A stretch of DNA of 64,000 nt from Phycisphaeraceae bacterium (GTDB taxonomy: Bacteria > Planctomycetota > Phycisphaerae > Phycisphaerales > Phycisphaeraceae): contig PBAS01000028.1 in assembly GCA_002716625.1 (NCBI GenBank), positions 1 to 64,000 on the forward strand, read 5' to 3'. The notes beneath the pieces were generated by a model. That model was given only the letters and a program-made list of their open reading frames with translations, ran no database searches and was not told the origin of the DNA. How positions within the stretch are numbered: position 1 is the first letter of the stretch; the number at the start of each line of letters is the position of its first letter. The position numbers were made by a program, and so were the translations under genes. Below, piece by piece: positions 18,611 to 27,586 of this stretch.

Positions 18611-20221
18611 ATGCTAAAGTTCATCACCATCGATCAAACGGAATCCTTTGCAGGGGGAATACCCTCCAATGCCTACCTGATTGGTGTGGACGGCAACCCG
18701 ATGCGGGCTAATATCCAAATCAAAGGTGAAGAAATCTGGTGTGACAAGCGAGAAACAGGGACTGCCGCGCTTGTCATTCAAAGATCGGTTGGGGTATGTG
18801 GTGAGCTAACCGTACAAACTTGCCTTCTGCCTGATCGAGAGGATCCCTACTTGCTGATACTTGAATTGGCACGGCACCAGTTGATGGAGCTATATCATAA
18901 ACTTGAAGATTGGGGAATGTTTGATCTGGATCGTGCTAGTGCGGTATCGAAACGAGCGTCAATGGCACGCAGGCTTTTTGTCGAGGCATTATGTGTTGAT
19001 CGGACCAATCCCAGTGATGCTGAACGAGGCGCGAAGGAATGCTTGGTTGCAGCCCTTGACGGTTGTGAAGAATTAGCTGTTTCTTATTCAAAGATTATGC
19101 TCGAAAGGCGGCAAGTTGAAGGAACGATGTCCCCATTTCCCATCGGCTGTGGTGTGAACCATGTGGAATTGAGTGAGCGGCTTTGTACGGGCTTGGTAAA
19201 CAATTTCGATTTTATCCACCTACCGATCATTTGGCGTGATCTGGCACCGATCGAGAATGAGTATTGCTGGGAAAAACTGGATGGGTGGATGCAGTGGATC
19301 ACGCGTGTCAATATGCCCGTTGTGGCCGGACCGGTGCTTAGCTGTGACCCTCGCCTGCTGCCGGATTGGGTTTATATCTGGGAGCATGACTTTGATATGT
19401 TTCGCGAGGTGATCTACGAGCATGTCGAGCGTGTTGTTAGCCGGTACTCCGACGTTATTTCCACTTGGAATGTTGTTTCAGGTCTACATGTGAACAACCA
19501 TATCAGCTTCACTTTGGACCAGATTATGGATCTGACACGTATGGCAACCATGCTCATTAAGAAAATTCAACCATCGGCCAAGGTGGTTGTGGAGATTTGC
19601 CAGCCATTTGGTGAATATTACAGTGCAAATTCCCGATCAATTCCCCCCTTGGTGTATGTTGATCTGTTGATTAAAGGAGCGGTGGATTTTGATGGTGTGG
19701 CTATCAAACTGCAGATGGGGCAAGGTTATACAGCTCAGTACGCCAGAGACTGTATGCAGGTGAGTAATCTTTTGGACCAGTTTTCTGCTTTCGCAAGGCC
19801 CTTGGCCGTGACGATTGGGGCGCCCAGTGGGCAATCACCTTCACTGTTGGATGATGAGCCGGACAAATCAGACGACTTTGGGCAGCGAGATCAGAATGGT
19901 CATGGTTGTGGTTATTGGCGTAAACCATGGTCGCAGCAGGTACAAAGTCACTGGCTGGCGGCCCTATTTCAAATTGCATTGAGCAAGCCCATGGTTGATT
20001 CGGTGGCATGGGATGAACTGGTGGACCATCCATCCAATGATATTTCCCAAGCTGGGCTGCTTGATTTACGGATGCAGCCCAAGAGTGCATTCCAGCGGCT
20101 CGTTCAGTTTCGTCGGACGTACCTGGAAAATGGTCAAGCAAGCCCTGCGGGCACGCAGGTATCTACCATCCCAGGGCAGGCGACGGCCGACCAAAAACCA
20201 GGTCAGGAGCAGGACCAATAG
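18611..20221 (+). CDS. GH10-like protein, probably catalytically inactive
   Basis: The 536-residue protein has an N-terminal beta-rich region (1-160) and a C-terminal TIM-barrel region (about 170-520) that resembles glycoside hydrolase family 10 xylanases, for example FDFIHLPIIWRDL, the strand WNVVSGLHVNNH, and WWTI-like SVAWDELVDHP near the end. In active GH10 enzymes the acid/base strand reads WDVVNE and the nucleophile strand TELD. Here the equivalents read WNVVSG (residues 286-291) and VTIGAP (400-405), so both glutamates appear to be missing. There is no signal peptide. It may be a binding or regulatory pseudoenzyme. The family call rests on motif order only. Confidence 0.6.
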   Translation: MLKFITIDQTESFAGGIPSNAYLIGVDGNPMRANIQIKGEEIWCDKRETGTAALVIQRSVGVCGELTVQTCLLPDREDPYLLILELARHQLMELYHKLEDWGMFDLDRASAVSKRASMARRLFVEALCVDRTNPSDAERGAKECLVAALDGCEELAVSYSKIMLERRQVEGTMSPFPIGCGVNHVELSERLCTGLVNNFDFIHLPIIWRDLAPIENEYCWEKLDGWMQWITRVNMPVVAGPVLSCDPRLLPDWVYIWEHDFDMFREVIYEHVERVVSRYSDVISTWNVVSGLHVNNHISFTLDQIMDLTRMATMLIKKIQPSAKVVVEICQPFGEYYSANSRSIPPLVYVDLLIKGAVDFDGVAIKLQMGQGYTAQYARDCMQVSNLLDQFSAFARPLAVTIGAPSGQSPSLLDDEPDKSDDFGQRDQNGHGCGYWRKPWSQQVQSHWLAALFQIALSKPMVDSVAWDELVDHPSNDISQAGLLDLRMQPKSAFQRLVQFRRTYLENGQASPAGTQVSTIPGQATADQKPGQEQDQ

Positions 20222-20323
20222 ATTTTGCTTTCCGGAAGGCATAGCCGAATCGTTCTGCAGTGGTTTCTATTTGTCCTAAAATCGTTGAAAGTAAAATAGT
20301 CCATTCCGGTTCTGGGTTAAACA

Positions 20324-20458
20324 ATGCTAGACAAAAGCAGGCCAACGCATCCAGCCGCCTGTAACTCGCCAAGAACGATCTTCCTGCTCGGATTCGGCTG
20401 CTTGATGCTTGTTGGCACGATGGCTCTCTGGGTGGCCCGGCCTAGACATCGAAGCTAA
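20324..20458 (+). CDS. Small membrane-anchor frame, in frame with the helix-hairpin-helix gene
   Basis: This 44-codon frame encodes a basic N-terminus (KSRP), one membrane segment (TIFLLGFGCLMLVGTMALWV) and a basic tail (ARPRHRS), ending at TAA 20456-20458. The next gene starts two codons later in the same frame. ComEA-like proteins normally carry exactly such an N-terminal anchor ahead of a helix-hairpin-helix domain, so this may be the first part of one gene broken by a single stop. As a separate small protein it is also possible. Confidence 0.45.
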   Translation: MLDKSRPTHPAACNSPRTIFLLGFGCLMLVGTMALWVARPRHRS

Positions 20459-20464
20459 CTCCCG

Positions 20465-20740
20465 GTGACCTACGAGGCCATGAGGGTCAATCTGAACACG
20501 GCGGACATTGATACACTGGTGCTTCTTCCTGGAATTGGACCAAATTTGGCTGGGCGTATCATCAACTATCGTACGCTCCATGGCCCTTTTGGATCAGTCG
20601 AGCAACTCCAGGCGGTGCATGGGATTGGTCAATCAACGATTAAAGGTTTGGCTTTATTTGTCCAGCCGTTCGGATCTGCCAAATTTTCAACAACAAAATA
20701 TGCGTTCAGCAATGGCTCTGTCGATGAGTCGACGGATTGA
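20465..20740 (+). CDS. Helix-hairpin-helix protein, ComEA-like
   Basis: The product is 91 residues from a GTG start, or 86 from the ATG at 20480. It has one (HhH)2-type DNA-binding domain with the typical opening RVNLNTADIDTLVLLPGIGPNLAGR (two parts: VNLNTAD and LPGIGP), then GPFGSVEQLQAVHGIGQSTI. This fold binds double-stranded DNA without sequence preference. In ComEA it acts at the cell surface in DNA uptake and needs a membrane anchor. That anchor seems to be encoded just upstream in the same frame, cut off by a TAA. The uracil-DNA glycosylase gene follows. Confidence 0.75.
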   Translation: MTYEAMRVNLNTADIDTLVLLPGIGPNLAGRIINYRTLHGPFGSVEQLQAVHGIGQSTIKGLALFVQPFGSAKFSTTKYAFSNGSVDESTD

Positions 20741-20817
20741 TTGGTGTGACTGGCTAGTGTGTCCTACTATGCAACCGGCTAGTATGTCCGACTTCACAGT
20801 AATACCGAAGATCTTTT

Positions 20818-21555
20818 ATGACTCATTCAACTCGCCATGCTCGCATCCTTAAACAGTACATGGCAACCGATCAGTTACTTGGTGTCCAAGTGGTTCCCAT
20901 GAACAGTTTACCCGAAGAGCATGACGGTAGAGATCAAGGCTCTGATATGAATCGAGAAACCCGCATTAAATTGCTCGCTACGCTCGATGAAGATGAAGTT
21001 AAACCATGTCAAAAGTGCCCGTTGCATCAAGACCGGATCCAGACGGTTTTTGGTGTAGGTGATCCGCAAGCTCCCTTAATGTTCATCGGTGAAGGCCCAG
21101 GGCAAACGGAAGATGAACAAGGGCAACCGTTTGTGGGGCGTGCCGGTGAACTCCTCAATAAGCAGATTGTCGCCATGGGCTTGAAACGCGAGCAGGTATA
21201 CATTGCAAACGTTGTGAAATGTCGTCCGCCGAATAATCGTGCGCCCACAACTATTGAAGCTCATACCTGCAGCCAATTTCTGACCCGCCAGATTGAGATT
21301 ATTTTACCCAAGGTGATTGTGACACTTGGCGGGCCAGCGGCCAAGCTTATCCTCAATACCAAAGATGGGATCACTCGGATTCGCGGTCAGTGGCATGAGT
21401 ACGGCGGGTTGGAGGGCGTCGATTTGAAAATTCCGGTCATGCCTACCTTTCATCCAGCCTATCTACTGCGTAGCTACACGACTGAGAACCGCAAGCGGGT
21501 CTGGTCAGATTTGCAAAAGGTTATGGACCAACTGGGCCTCCCCCGCAGTGCCTGA
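20818..21555 (+). CDS. Uracil-DNA glycosylase, family 4
   Basis: The C-terminal 190 residues form a family 4 (iron-sulfur) uracil-DNA glycosylase, which removes uracil from DNA as the first step of base-excision repair. The four cluster cysteines are visible: CQKC, then C in VKCRPPNNR, then C in HTCSQF. The active-site motifs are GEGPGQTEDEQGQPFVGRAG and, at the C-terminal side, PTFHPAYLLR. About 55 residues of charged, low-complexity N-terminus precede the domain, so a later start (ATG at 20947) cannot be excluded. Fused phage polymerase domains seen in some relatives are absent. Confidence 0.9.
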   Translation: MTHSTRHARILKQYMATDQLLGVQVVPMNSLPEEHDGRDQGSDMNRETRIKLLATLDEDEVKPCQKCPLHQDRIQTVFGVGDPQAPLMFIGEGPGQTEDEQGQPFVGRAGELLNKQIVAMGLKREQVYIANVVKCRPPNNRAPTTIEAHTCSQFLTRQIEIILPKVIVTLGGPAAKLILNTKDGITRIRGQWHEYGGLEGVDLKIPVMPTFHPAYLLRSYTTENRKRVWSDLQKVMDQLGLPRSA

Positions 21556-21686
21556 CCAGAGATCTGCCAGCAAATGAAGGCGGTCAGCGAGCCATGTCGG
21601 TGGGCTTTCCGATACAAAGCAGGTCCCAGATCAAGTCAATGGCGGCGGTAGGTCGATATTTATTTGCGCCGAAAGACTGATAATTA

Positions 21687-21719
21687 CGCTTCTCGGCATG
21701 CAGTTAACGTAGAGAAGCG
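21687..21719. repeat. Inverted repeat upstream of fliD
   Basis: CGCTTCTC at 21687-21694 and GAGAAGCG at 21712-21719 are perfect 8-bp inverted repeats with a 17-base spacer, 72 bases before the fliD start. It could be a hairpin in the leader or a binding site. Confidence 0.45.
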
Positions 21720-21790
21720 GGTCGCATGGGTGGATCCGGTCCCGATACTAGGTGATCGTGCCCCGGCTGATAAATGAGAGCAGGACTGGC

Positions 21791-24559
21791 ATGGGACAGA
21801 TCTCTTCTGGAGTCGGACTGATCAGCGGCCTGCCAATCAATGATATTATTGATCAACTCGTTGCCATCGAATCCCGTCCCAGAGACCAAGCACACAAGCA
21901 GGTTGCGGTACTTAACAGTCAGCAAATTGCGTTTCAGGATATCAACGCCAAGCTCCTATCGCTCAAGTTGGGTGTGAGCGGTTTTGCCACTAACCGTACA
22001 TTCAATCAGACAACTATTACCAGTAGTGACAGCGCCCTTCTTGGTGCCAGTACGAGTTCAAGTGTCAATCCTGGATCCTATAGTTTTATTGTGGATCGCT
22101 TGGTCGCCGCTCAGCAGATGATTACTGTCGGTTTCTCTGATCCTGATGCCACAGCCCTTGGTGCGGGCACGTTGACCTTTGAATTTGGTGATGGGCGACT
22201 TGATTCAAAAACCGTTCTCAGCCAGCTTAACGGAGGTGGTGGTGTGCCACGTGGGGAGATTCGTATTACGGATCGATCAGGAAGTTCGGTTCACGTTGAC
22301 CTGAGCCGGTCTCTGACCGTAGATGATGTGTTGACCGCTATTAATACCACCGTAGGTGTCTCCGTGACAGCACGAATCAAGGATGACGGCTTTGTCATTC
22401 AGGATAATACGGGTTCAACCACCGCGGTGCTCAATGTGACCGATGTTGATGCCAGTGGTATCACCACGGCACTTGGGCTTGATGTGGCCAGCGTGGGCAA
22501 CGTCTTGGAGGGAAATCAGGCAAACTTCATTAGCATGGAAACACCACTATCTTTGCTCGATGATGGTCAAGGTGTGGAGATTAATGGGGCATTCAATGCC
22601 CACCTACGGATTCAATACCGGAATATGGGCTTGGAGCATGTGGATATCGATCTGGCCGGTGCCACGACCATCGGTGATGTGATTAGTGCAATCAACACGC
22701 AAACGGACCATGCAGTCACCGCTGCGATCAATGAAAACCAAACGGGTATTAGCCTTGCCGGCAAGGCATCGCAAGTTGGTGTGTTTGAAGTTCAGGCACT
22801 TAATGGAACCTCTGCGGATGACCTTGGGATCCTCGGTGTGGAGAGTGATGCAGATGGGGTCATCAATGGCTCACGCATATTGTCGACGATTAACTCCAAG
22901 TTAATCAGGAAACTTAATGGGGGAAGTGGTGTCGATCTTGGTACGATTGGTATCACCAACCGGTTAGGGGCGACGACAAATGTTGATCTGTCCACCGCGG
23001 GTTCAGTTGCTCAACTGGTAGACTTGATCAATGCCGCAGCAGCAGGTGTGACTGCCAGTCTCAACCAGGCTGGCAATGGCCTGAGGATTACTGATAAGAC
23101 CGGGGCGACTGCGTCCAACTTGATGATTTTTGATGTGAATGGAGCCGCAGCAGCAGGTCTGAATATGACCGGTTCCCATGGTTCAGCCATCGCCGATAGT
23201 GGTAACCTGCAATATGAATATATTTCCAATCGTACTCTCTTGTCGTCATTCAATGGTGGTCGGGGCGTTTCACGCGGCAAGTTCATCATAATGGATTCAA
23301 GCGGCGCAACGTCTGAAGTTGACCTTACGCAAGGTAATGAAATATCCGTCAAAGATGTAATTGCAGAAATCAATAGTAAGGGCTTGCTTATCAATGCTCG
23401 GGTCAATGATAAAGGCGATGGCATTCTTATTGAAGATCGGGGACCAGGGACGGTGATTGTTAACGTCAAGGAATCCGGGTCATCCACTGCAGAAGACCTG
23501 GGCTTGCTTGGTTCTGCGGTTGGATTGGGGAGTGATTTGGATGGTAGTTTTGAGAAGACAGTGTCCGTCTCGCAAAATGATACCCTTAATGATGTGACTG
23601 AGGCAATTAACCGGGCAGGGATCAACGTGTCGGCAGCAGTGATTAACGATGGGTCGCCCACGAGCCCCTTTAGGATGAGTTTAACTGCAGATCATTCAGG
23701 TCTTGCTGGTGCCTTCATCTTTGATGAAGGCACGTTGGACTTGAGGTCAGCAAACTTATCCGAGGCCAGGGATGCGGTGGTGTTCTTTGGTTCCGGTGAT
23801 CCGGTGGATGGCGTTGCTATTCGTTCAAGTTCTAATTCTTTAACCTCAGTGATCCCCGGGGTTGACATTGATCTTAAGGGTACGAGTGACAAGGCTGTTC
23901 AGCTCACGATCAGCCGCGACGATTCGGCTGTCGTTGGTGCAGTACAGGGTTTTGTCGATGACTTTAACGGCATCATTGACACCCTGGATTCATTGGATAG
24001 TTATGATGTGGAAACACAAGAGCGTGGATTGCTTCTTGGTGATCCAACGGTTGCAACCGTTCGTAATTCCATGTATCGGATGATTAATAAAACCTTTACT
24101 GATCTAACTGGGCAATTCACCAATATTACTCAACTTGGCGTTACCATCGGTACCGGTGCCAAGCTAAAGTTTGACTCAACGCGATTTATTGAGGCGTTAA
24201 ATGCTGACCGTGATGGGGTTGAGGCTCTACTTACTTTCAAGGAAACTCAAACCAATTCGGATACCAATGAAACCATATTGGCAGCCGGTGGGTTTGGAGC
24301 TCGGTTTGATGATTTGCTTGGTACGTTAACCGACAGTGTCAACGGTACAGTCCAACTCCGACTCCATACGTTGCAAGACCAAGTTGACCTTGGCAATAGC
24401 CGGATTGTTAAGCTTAGTGAGCAGCTAGATGCTAAGCGTGCTCGGCTTGAGGTCGAGTTTGTGGCGCTGGAAAGAGCATTGTCACAGATCCAGAGCCAAG
24501 GCAGTGCACTTGTCACTCTCCAACAACTCGCACAGGCAAATGCCACTTTTAGTCTTTAG
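21791..24559 (+). CDS. fliD: Flagellar filament cap protein FliD, expanded by repeats
   Basis: FliD forms the pentameric cap on the growing flagellum and guides flagellin folding. The N-terminal coiled part shows GVGLISGLPINDIIDQLVAIE, and the C-terminal part has VDDFNGIIDTLDSL, LGVTIGTGAKLKFD and a final heptad-rich helix ending in the usual LQQLAQANATF. Between about residues 115 and 640 lie at least four, perhaps five, related modules, each with a hook IN-type motif such as VDDVLTAIN, IGDVISAIN, VAQLVDLIN, VKDVIAEIN and LNDVTEAIN. This brings the length to about 922, far longer than most FliD. The ATG at 21791 is used; an upstream GTG at 21752 adds 13 residues that do not match the family. 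Confidence 0.93.
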   Translation: MGQISSGVGLISGLPINDIIDQLVAIESRPRDQAHKQVAVLNSQQIAFQDINAKLLSLKLGVSGFATNRTFNQTTITSSDSALLGASTSSSVNPGSYSFIVDRLVAAQQMITVGFSDPDATALGAGTLTFEFGDGRLDSKTVLSQLNGGGGVPRGEIRITDRSGSSVHVDLSRSLTVDDVLTAINTTVGVSVTARIKDDGFVIQDNTGSTTAVLNVTDVDASGITTALGLDVASVGNVLEGNQANFISMETPLSLLDDGQGVEINGAFNAHLRIQYRNMGLEHVDIDLAGATTIGDVISAINTQTDHAVTAAINENQTGISLAGKASQVGVFEVQALNGTSADDLGILGVESDADGVINGSRILSTINSKLIRKLNGGSGVDLGTIGITNRLGATTNVDLSTAGSVAQLVDLINAAAAGVTASLNQAGNGLRITDKTGATASNLMIFDVNGAAAAGLNMTGSHGSAIADSGNLQYEYISNRTLLSSFNGGRGVSRGKFIIMDSSGATSEVDLTQGNEISVKDVIAEINSKGLLINARVNDKGDGILIEDRGPGTVIVNVKESGSSTAEDLGLLGSAVGLGSDLDGSFEKTVSVSQNDTLNDVTEAINRAGINVSAAVINDGSPTSPFRMSLTADHSGLAGAFIFDEGTLDLRSANLSEARDAVVFFGSGDPVDGVAIRSSSNSLTSVIPGVDIDLKGTSDKAVQLTISRDDSAVVGAVQGFVDDFNGIIDTLDSLDSYDVETQERGLLLGDPTVATVRNSMYRMINKTFTDLTGQFTNITQLGVTIGTGAKLKFDSTRFIEALNADRDGVEALLTFKETQTNSDTNETILAAGGFGARFDDLLGTLTDSVNGTVQLRLHTLQDQVDLGNSRIVKLSEQLDAKRARLEVEFVALERALSQIQSQGSALVTLQQLAQANATFSL

Positions 24560-24691
24560 GATATTCGGTTTAAATCATTGGTTGAGCGTTACGTTACCGG
24601 ACTTACTCCGGCTCAATGGCTAAGGGGCCCACGCAATGATGTCCGATAGTCTCCATACCAAGATTGTCGATGCCGACCGAGCCCTGCCAGC

Positions 24692-25156
24692 ATGCAACCT
24701 ACACCTGCCGCTAACGAATACCTGAAAACCAAAGTGATGACAGCCAGTCCCCAAGAACTGCGGCTGATGTTGTATGACGGTGCCATCAAGTACTGCCATC
24801 AAGCCATGAATGCAATTGAAGTAGAAGATCTTGAGGAAAGCTACCGTTGCCTGATGCGTGCTCAGAAAATTGTACTTGAACTGTCTGTAAGCTTGAACCA
24901 CGAGGTGGCGACGGATCTCTGCGACAAACTGGCCGCGTTATATACTTATATTTACCGGTTGCTTGTGGATGCCAATCTTGAAAAGGAAGACAAATATGTT
25001 GCCGAAGCATTACGACTTCTTAAATATGAAAAGACGACCTGGCAGATGTTGATTGATAAATGTGCCTTCGAAGGTGGCAGTATCCATAAAGTTGGCCAAG
25101 ACGCTGAGGAGAAGGATCGGGCGGGGATGAACCATAAACTTCCGAAGATTGCATGA
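24692..25156 (+). CDS. fliS: Flagellin chaperone FliS
   Basis: FliS binds the C-terminus of flagellin in the cytosol and prevents early polymerisation. The family signature is clear: ANEYLKTKVMTASPQELRLMLYDGAI near the N-terminus (shown here in part), ALYTYIYRLLVDANL in the middle helix, and LLKYEKTTWQMLI at the end of the bundle. The last 20 residues are a polar tail. The length of 154 is slightly above the common 125-140. It lies 132 bases after fliD on the same strand, the normal gene order. No flagellin gene is in the window. Confidence 0.93.
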   Translation: MQPTPAANEYLKTKVMTASPQELRLMLYDGAIKYCHQAMNAIEVEDLEESYRCLMRAQKIVLELSVSLNHEVATDLCDKLAALYTYIYRLLVDANLEKEDKYVAEALRLLKYEKTTWQMLIDKCAFEGGSIHKVGQDAEEKDRAGMNHKLPKIA

Positions 25157-25414
25157 AATACAACCCTGCGGAATTTCATGATTGAGAGCAATGTTATTTA
25201 GCTATCAAGGTTAAATCATAGTGTGATTCTCTGGATTGTTTCTATTATGCCTAACCGCGGTGCACACCCAACTTGGCTCCCTCAAGGCATTTTGAAATGG
25301 AAATTGCATTGGCTTTTCTCGATTCGCATCTCTCAGTTCCGCCTCAGTCAACCTGCAATCCGGCTAGCCGCGTCTCATCTCGTACTCCCATGGCGGTAGC
25401 CCAACCACGCCCCG

Positions 25415-27430
25415 CTACTCGAATTCCACTCTAATTGCCAGCAGTTCGCAGTCGTTGGAGATCGAAAGCGGGACATGCACGCCGCCGTCGCCGGTGGTTT
25501 TGGCGGTTCCCATCAGGTCCTCATTCTGCCAGAGTTCACGGATGGACCTCACGCGCCCGTCTCCGGGCGGGGCAACGACAAGCGATGTTTCGCACGAAAA
25601 CCCCATATAAGAGAACACGATTGCGAGTACCGACTTCTCGTCCGTCATCGGCAGAAGTTCCGCCGTCGGGACGTCGCGGCAGTCCCACGGACGCAGCTTC
25701 CCGTATCCGCTCGGTGGAGGAAACGGATCGAGTCGCGCGACCGGCGGATGCGGCGCAGCCCACAGGAGCAATCGCTTCAGCAATTCGCACCCACCTGTCG
25801 GGTGACGCATCGCGCCATGCAGTCCCTTGGGAGCCCAGGCCGTCATCGGTAGTCCTGCAAGCCACACATCGCGACGGTCGCCTTCTTCAACGAGTACCAG
25901 GCCAGGGCCGCCGTCCACCGTGCCGACGACGTTGCCATCGGGGCCCGACCAGTCCACGCGGCTTGATAGCATTACGGGCCGTGTAAGTCCCTCGAAGAGA
26001 GGCAGGTTCGAGTCGATCACGAGTTCAAACTCGCCGGTTTCGAACTTCGTCGGAAGAGGGCAGCCGCCCGATCCGCTCCATGCATCGTGAGCGACGTTCC
26101 CAATCCACAACACTCCGTCGCCGCGCTCGACGACCCGCTCGATTGCCTGCATCTGATCCATGGTGAGGCAGTGTGCGTTGGGGACGATGAGTGGCCCTTG
26201 GAGTTCTTCTTCCGCGTCGTCAATCCGCTCGTCCCAGAACCATCCCCACGGGAGTCCCGTGTTACGCATGGCTTCGATCAGTGCGGTCCCCTGGATCGCC
26301 CCCCAGTTGCTTGTCGGATGTCCGCGGACTTCCGACTGCAGTGGATAGACTGCGGTCGCGAACGAATACGGACCACGCGATTCCATCTCGCCGTAGAGCC
26401 GGCGGCTTTCCTGGAACGCGTCGAAGTAACCCGGGATAATCTTCATCTGTTCGTAAGAGTAGGGCATCACCGATCGCGCCCCTAGCGCAAATGGAACAAT
26501 TCCCGCCAGTAGTCCATCCCGGCGTTCCAATGGTGCACTCTTGCCCGGAGGCATGAATCCTTGGGGCATAATCTGGGCGTTGCGTCCGACACATGCACCG
26601 ACGAGGCTGCGGGTCGTCTCCGTGCAAATGCGTCTGTGGGGACGAAATCCGATGATGTTGCTGTGGATGAAGTGGTAGGGATCGGTGCCGATGAAGTCCA
26701 ACGTGCGAGCATCTCTTGCGAGGCTGATAGCCGTCTTCCACGGGTTATAGAGGAAACAAGGGTGGATGGGGCTGTGAGCCATTCCCACCTCGATATCAGG
26801 TCGCGCGTTTTTGATCTGCTTGCGTAGCCACGCGTGTACTTCACCCCACATGTGGAAACGGTGGTCGAGCCACGCCCACCATAGATCACTTGTCCAGTCC
26901 GCCTCGCGAGGAGGCTGCTTACCCGAGACCGACTCAAACTCCTCTATACACCAGTCGCAGTAACAGCCGATGGCTCCCGTTGCGAACCCGAGTGCGGCCT
27001 CGTCATTCAGATGGACCTCGCGCGTTGCCGGCCAGCCCGCAACCTCCATCAGCTCGCTCAAGTAAAGTTTTTTGTTTTCCGGACGGAACGGACAGAGCCA
27101 ACGCGACGGAAGGCCGTCGGAATCCATTCTCTGCTCAGCACCCATAATGATTGCAGCTCGTGACGGCTCCTTCTTCAAAAGCAATTCACGATACTTCATG
27201 TAACCGGTGAAAACGCAGAGCCCGAGTCCTACCTGCTCAGTCAGCCTGGCTAATTCGCGGGCCCGTTCAACCGAAAATCCCTCGATATCGTCGGGCGCAA
27301 GCCCTATCAGCGTGCAGCCGACGTTCGTGAAGCCCTCCGCCGCAATCTGTTCGATCGTCTCCCGATTTAAGCTCCAGCGTGGATGCAACAGCAACGCGCT
27401 TCGGTCGAAACCTTGGTCCTGCTTTTTCAT
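25415..27430 (-). CDS. GH42-like (beta-galactosidase type) protein, probably foreign in origin
   Basis: I do not recognise a specific enzyme. The 671-residue product has an N-terminal TIM-barrel-like half (RSALLLHPRWSLN, GFTNVGCTLIGL, a short CYCDWCIEEF cysteine motif, HMWGEVHAWLRKQI) and a C-terminal half (PLIVPNAHCLTMDQMQAIE, GDGVLWIGNVA) that resembles the trimerisation domain of GH42 beta-galactosidases, which has an amidotransferase-like fold. The ATG at 27430 is chosen because AGGA lies six bases before it. The gene is visibly richer in G and C, mainly at third positions, than its neighbours and carries several long antisense frames as a result. It lies alone between fliS and trpS, which fits horizontal transfer. 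Confidence 0.6.
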   Translation of the reverse strand: MKKQDQGFDRSALLLHPRWSLNRETIEQIAAEGFTNVGCTLIGLAPDDIEGFSVERARELARLTEQVGLGLCVFTGYMKYRELLLKKEPSRAAIIMGAEQRMDSDGLPSRWLCPFRPENKKLYLSELMEVAGWPATREVHLNDEAALGFATGAIGCYCDWCIEEFESVSGKQPPREADWTSDLWWAWLDHRFHMWGEVHAWLRKQIKNARPDIEVGMAHSPIHPCFLYNPWKTAISLARDARTLDFIGTDPYHFIHSNIIGFRPHRRICTETTRSLVGACVGRNAQIMPQGFMPPGKSAPLERRDGLLAGIVPFALGARSVMPYSYEQMKIIPGYFDAFQESRRLYGEMESRGPYSFATAVYPLQSEVRGHPTSNWGAIQGTALIEAMRNTGLPWGWFWDERIDDAEEELQGPLIVPNAHCLTMDQMQAIERVVERGDGVLWIGNVAHDAWSGSGGCPLPTKFETGEFELVIDSNLPLFEGLTRPVMLSSRVDWSGPDGNVVGTVDGGPGLVLVEEGDRRDVWLAGLPMTAWAPKGLHGAMRHPTGGCELLKRLLLWAAPHPPVARLDPFPPPSGYGKLRPWDCRDVPTAELLPMTDEKSVLAIVFSYMGFSCETSLVVAPPGDGRVRSIRELWQNEDLMGTAKTTGDGGVHVPLSISNDCELLAIRVEFE

Positions 27431-27586
27431 CTTATGTCCTACTTTCACGTAGCTGAATTTTTCCATTTGGCCATAGTATTTAGATCCACCATTTTGCCGA
27501 TCGGGTACAATCACCGCAAGTATTTTAGCTTATCCGGTACTAAGTTCGATTTGGCACGGCACGCACCATTCACTACAACTTGAGAT

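Noticed and set aside
1974-20458. Reassignment of TAG or TAA as sense codons in this organism
   Set aside because: Many clear genes in the window end correctly with TAG or TAA (for example the acyl-CoA dehydrogenase with TAG and the FadB-type gene with TAA), so a general code change is excluded. Only local events remain possible.
23011-23661. A 216-codon frame antisense to fliD
   Set aside because: It is a shadow of the repetitive fliD coding sequence; the sense strand has clear family motifs throughout.
25435-26485. Several long plus-strand frames antisense to the GH42-like gene
   Set aside because: They follow from the high GC content of the gene on the other strand and have no recognisable features.
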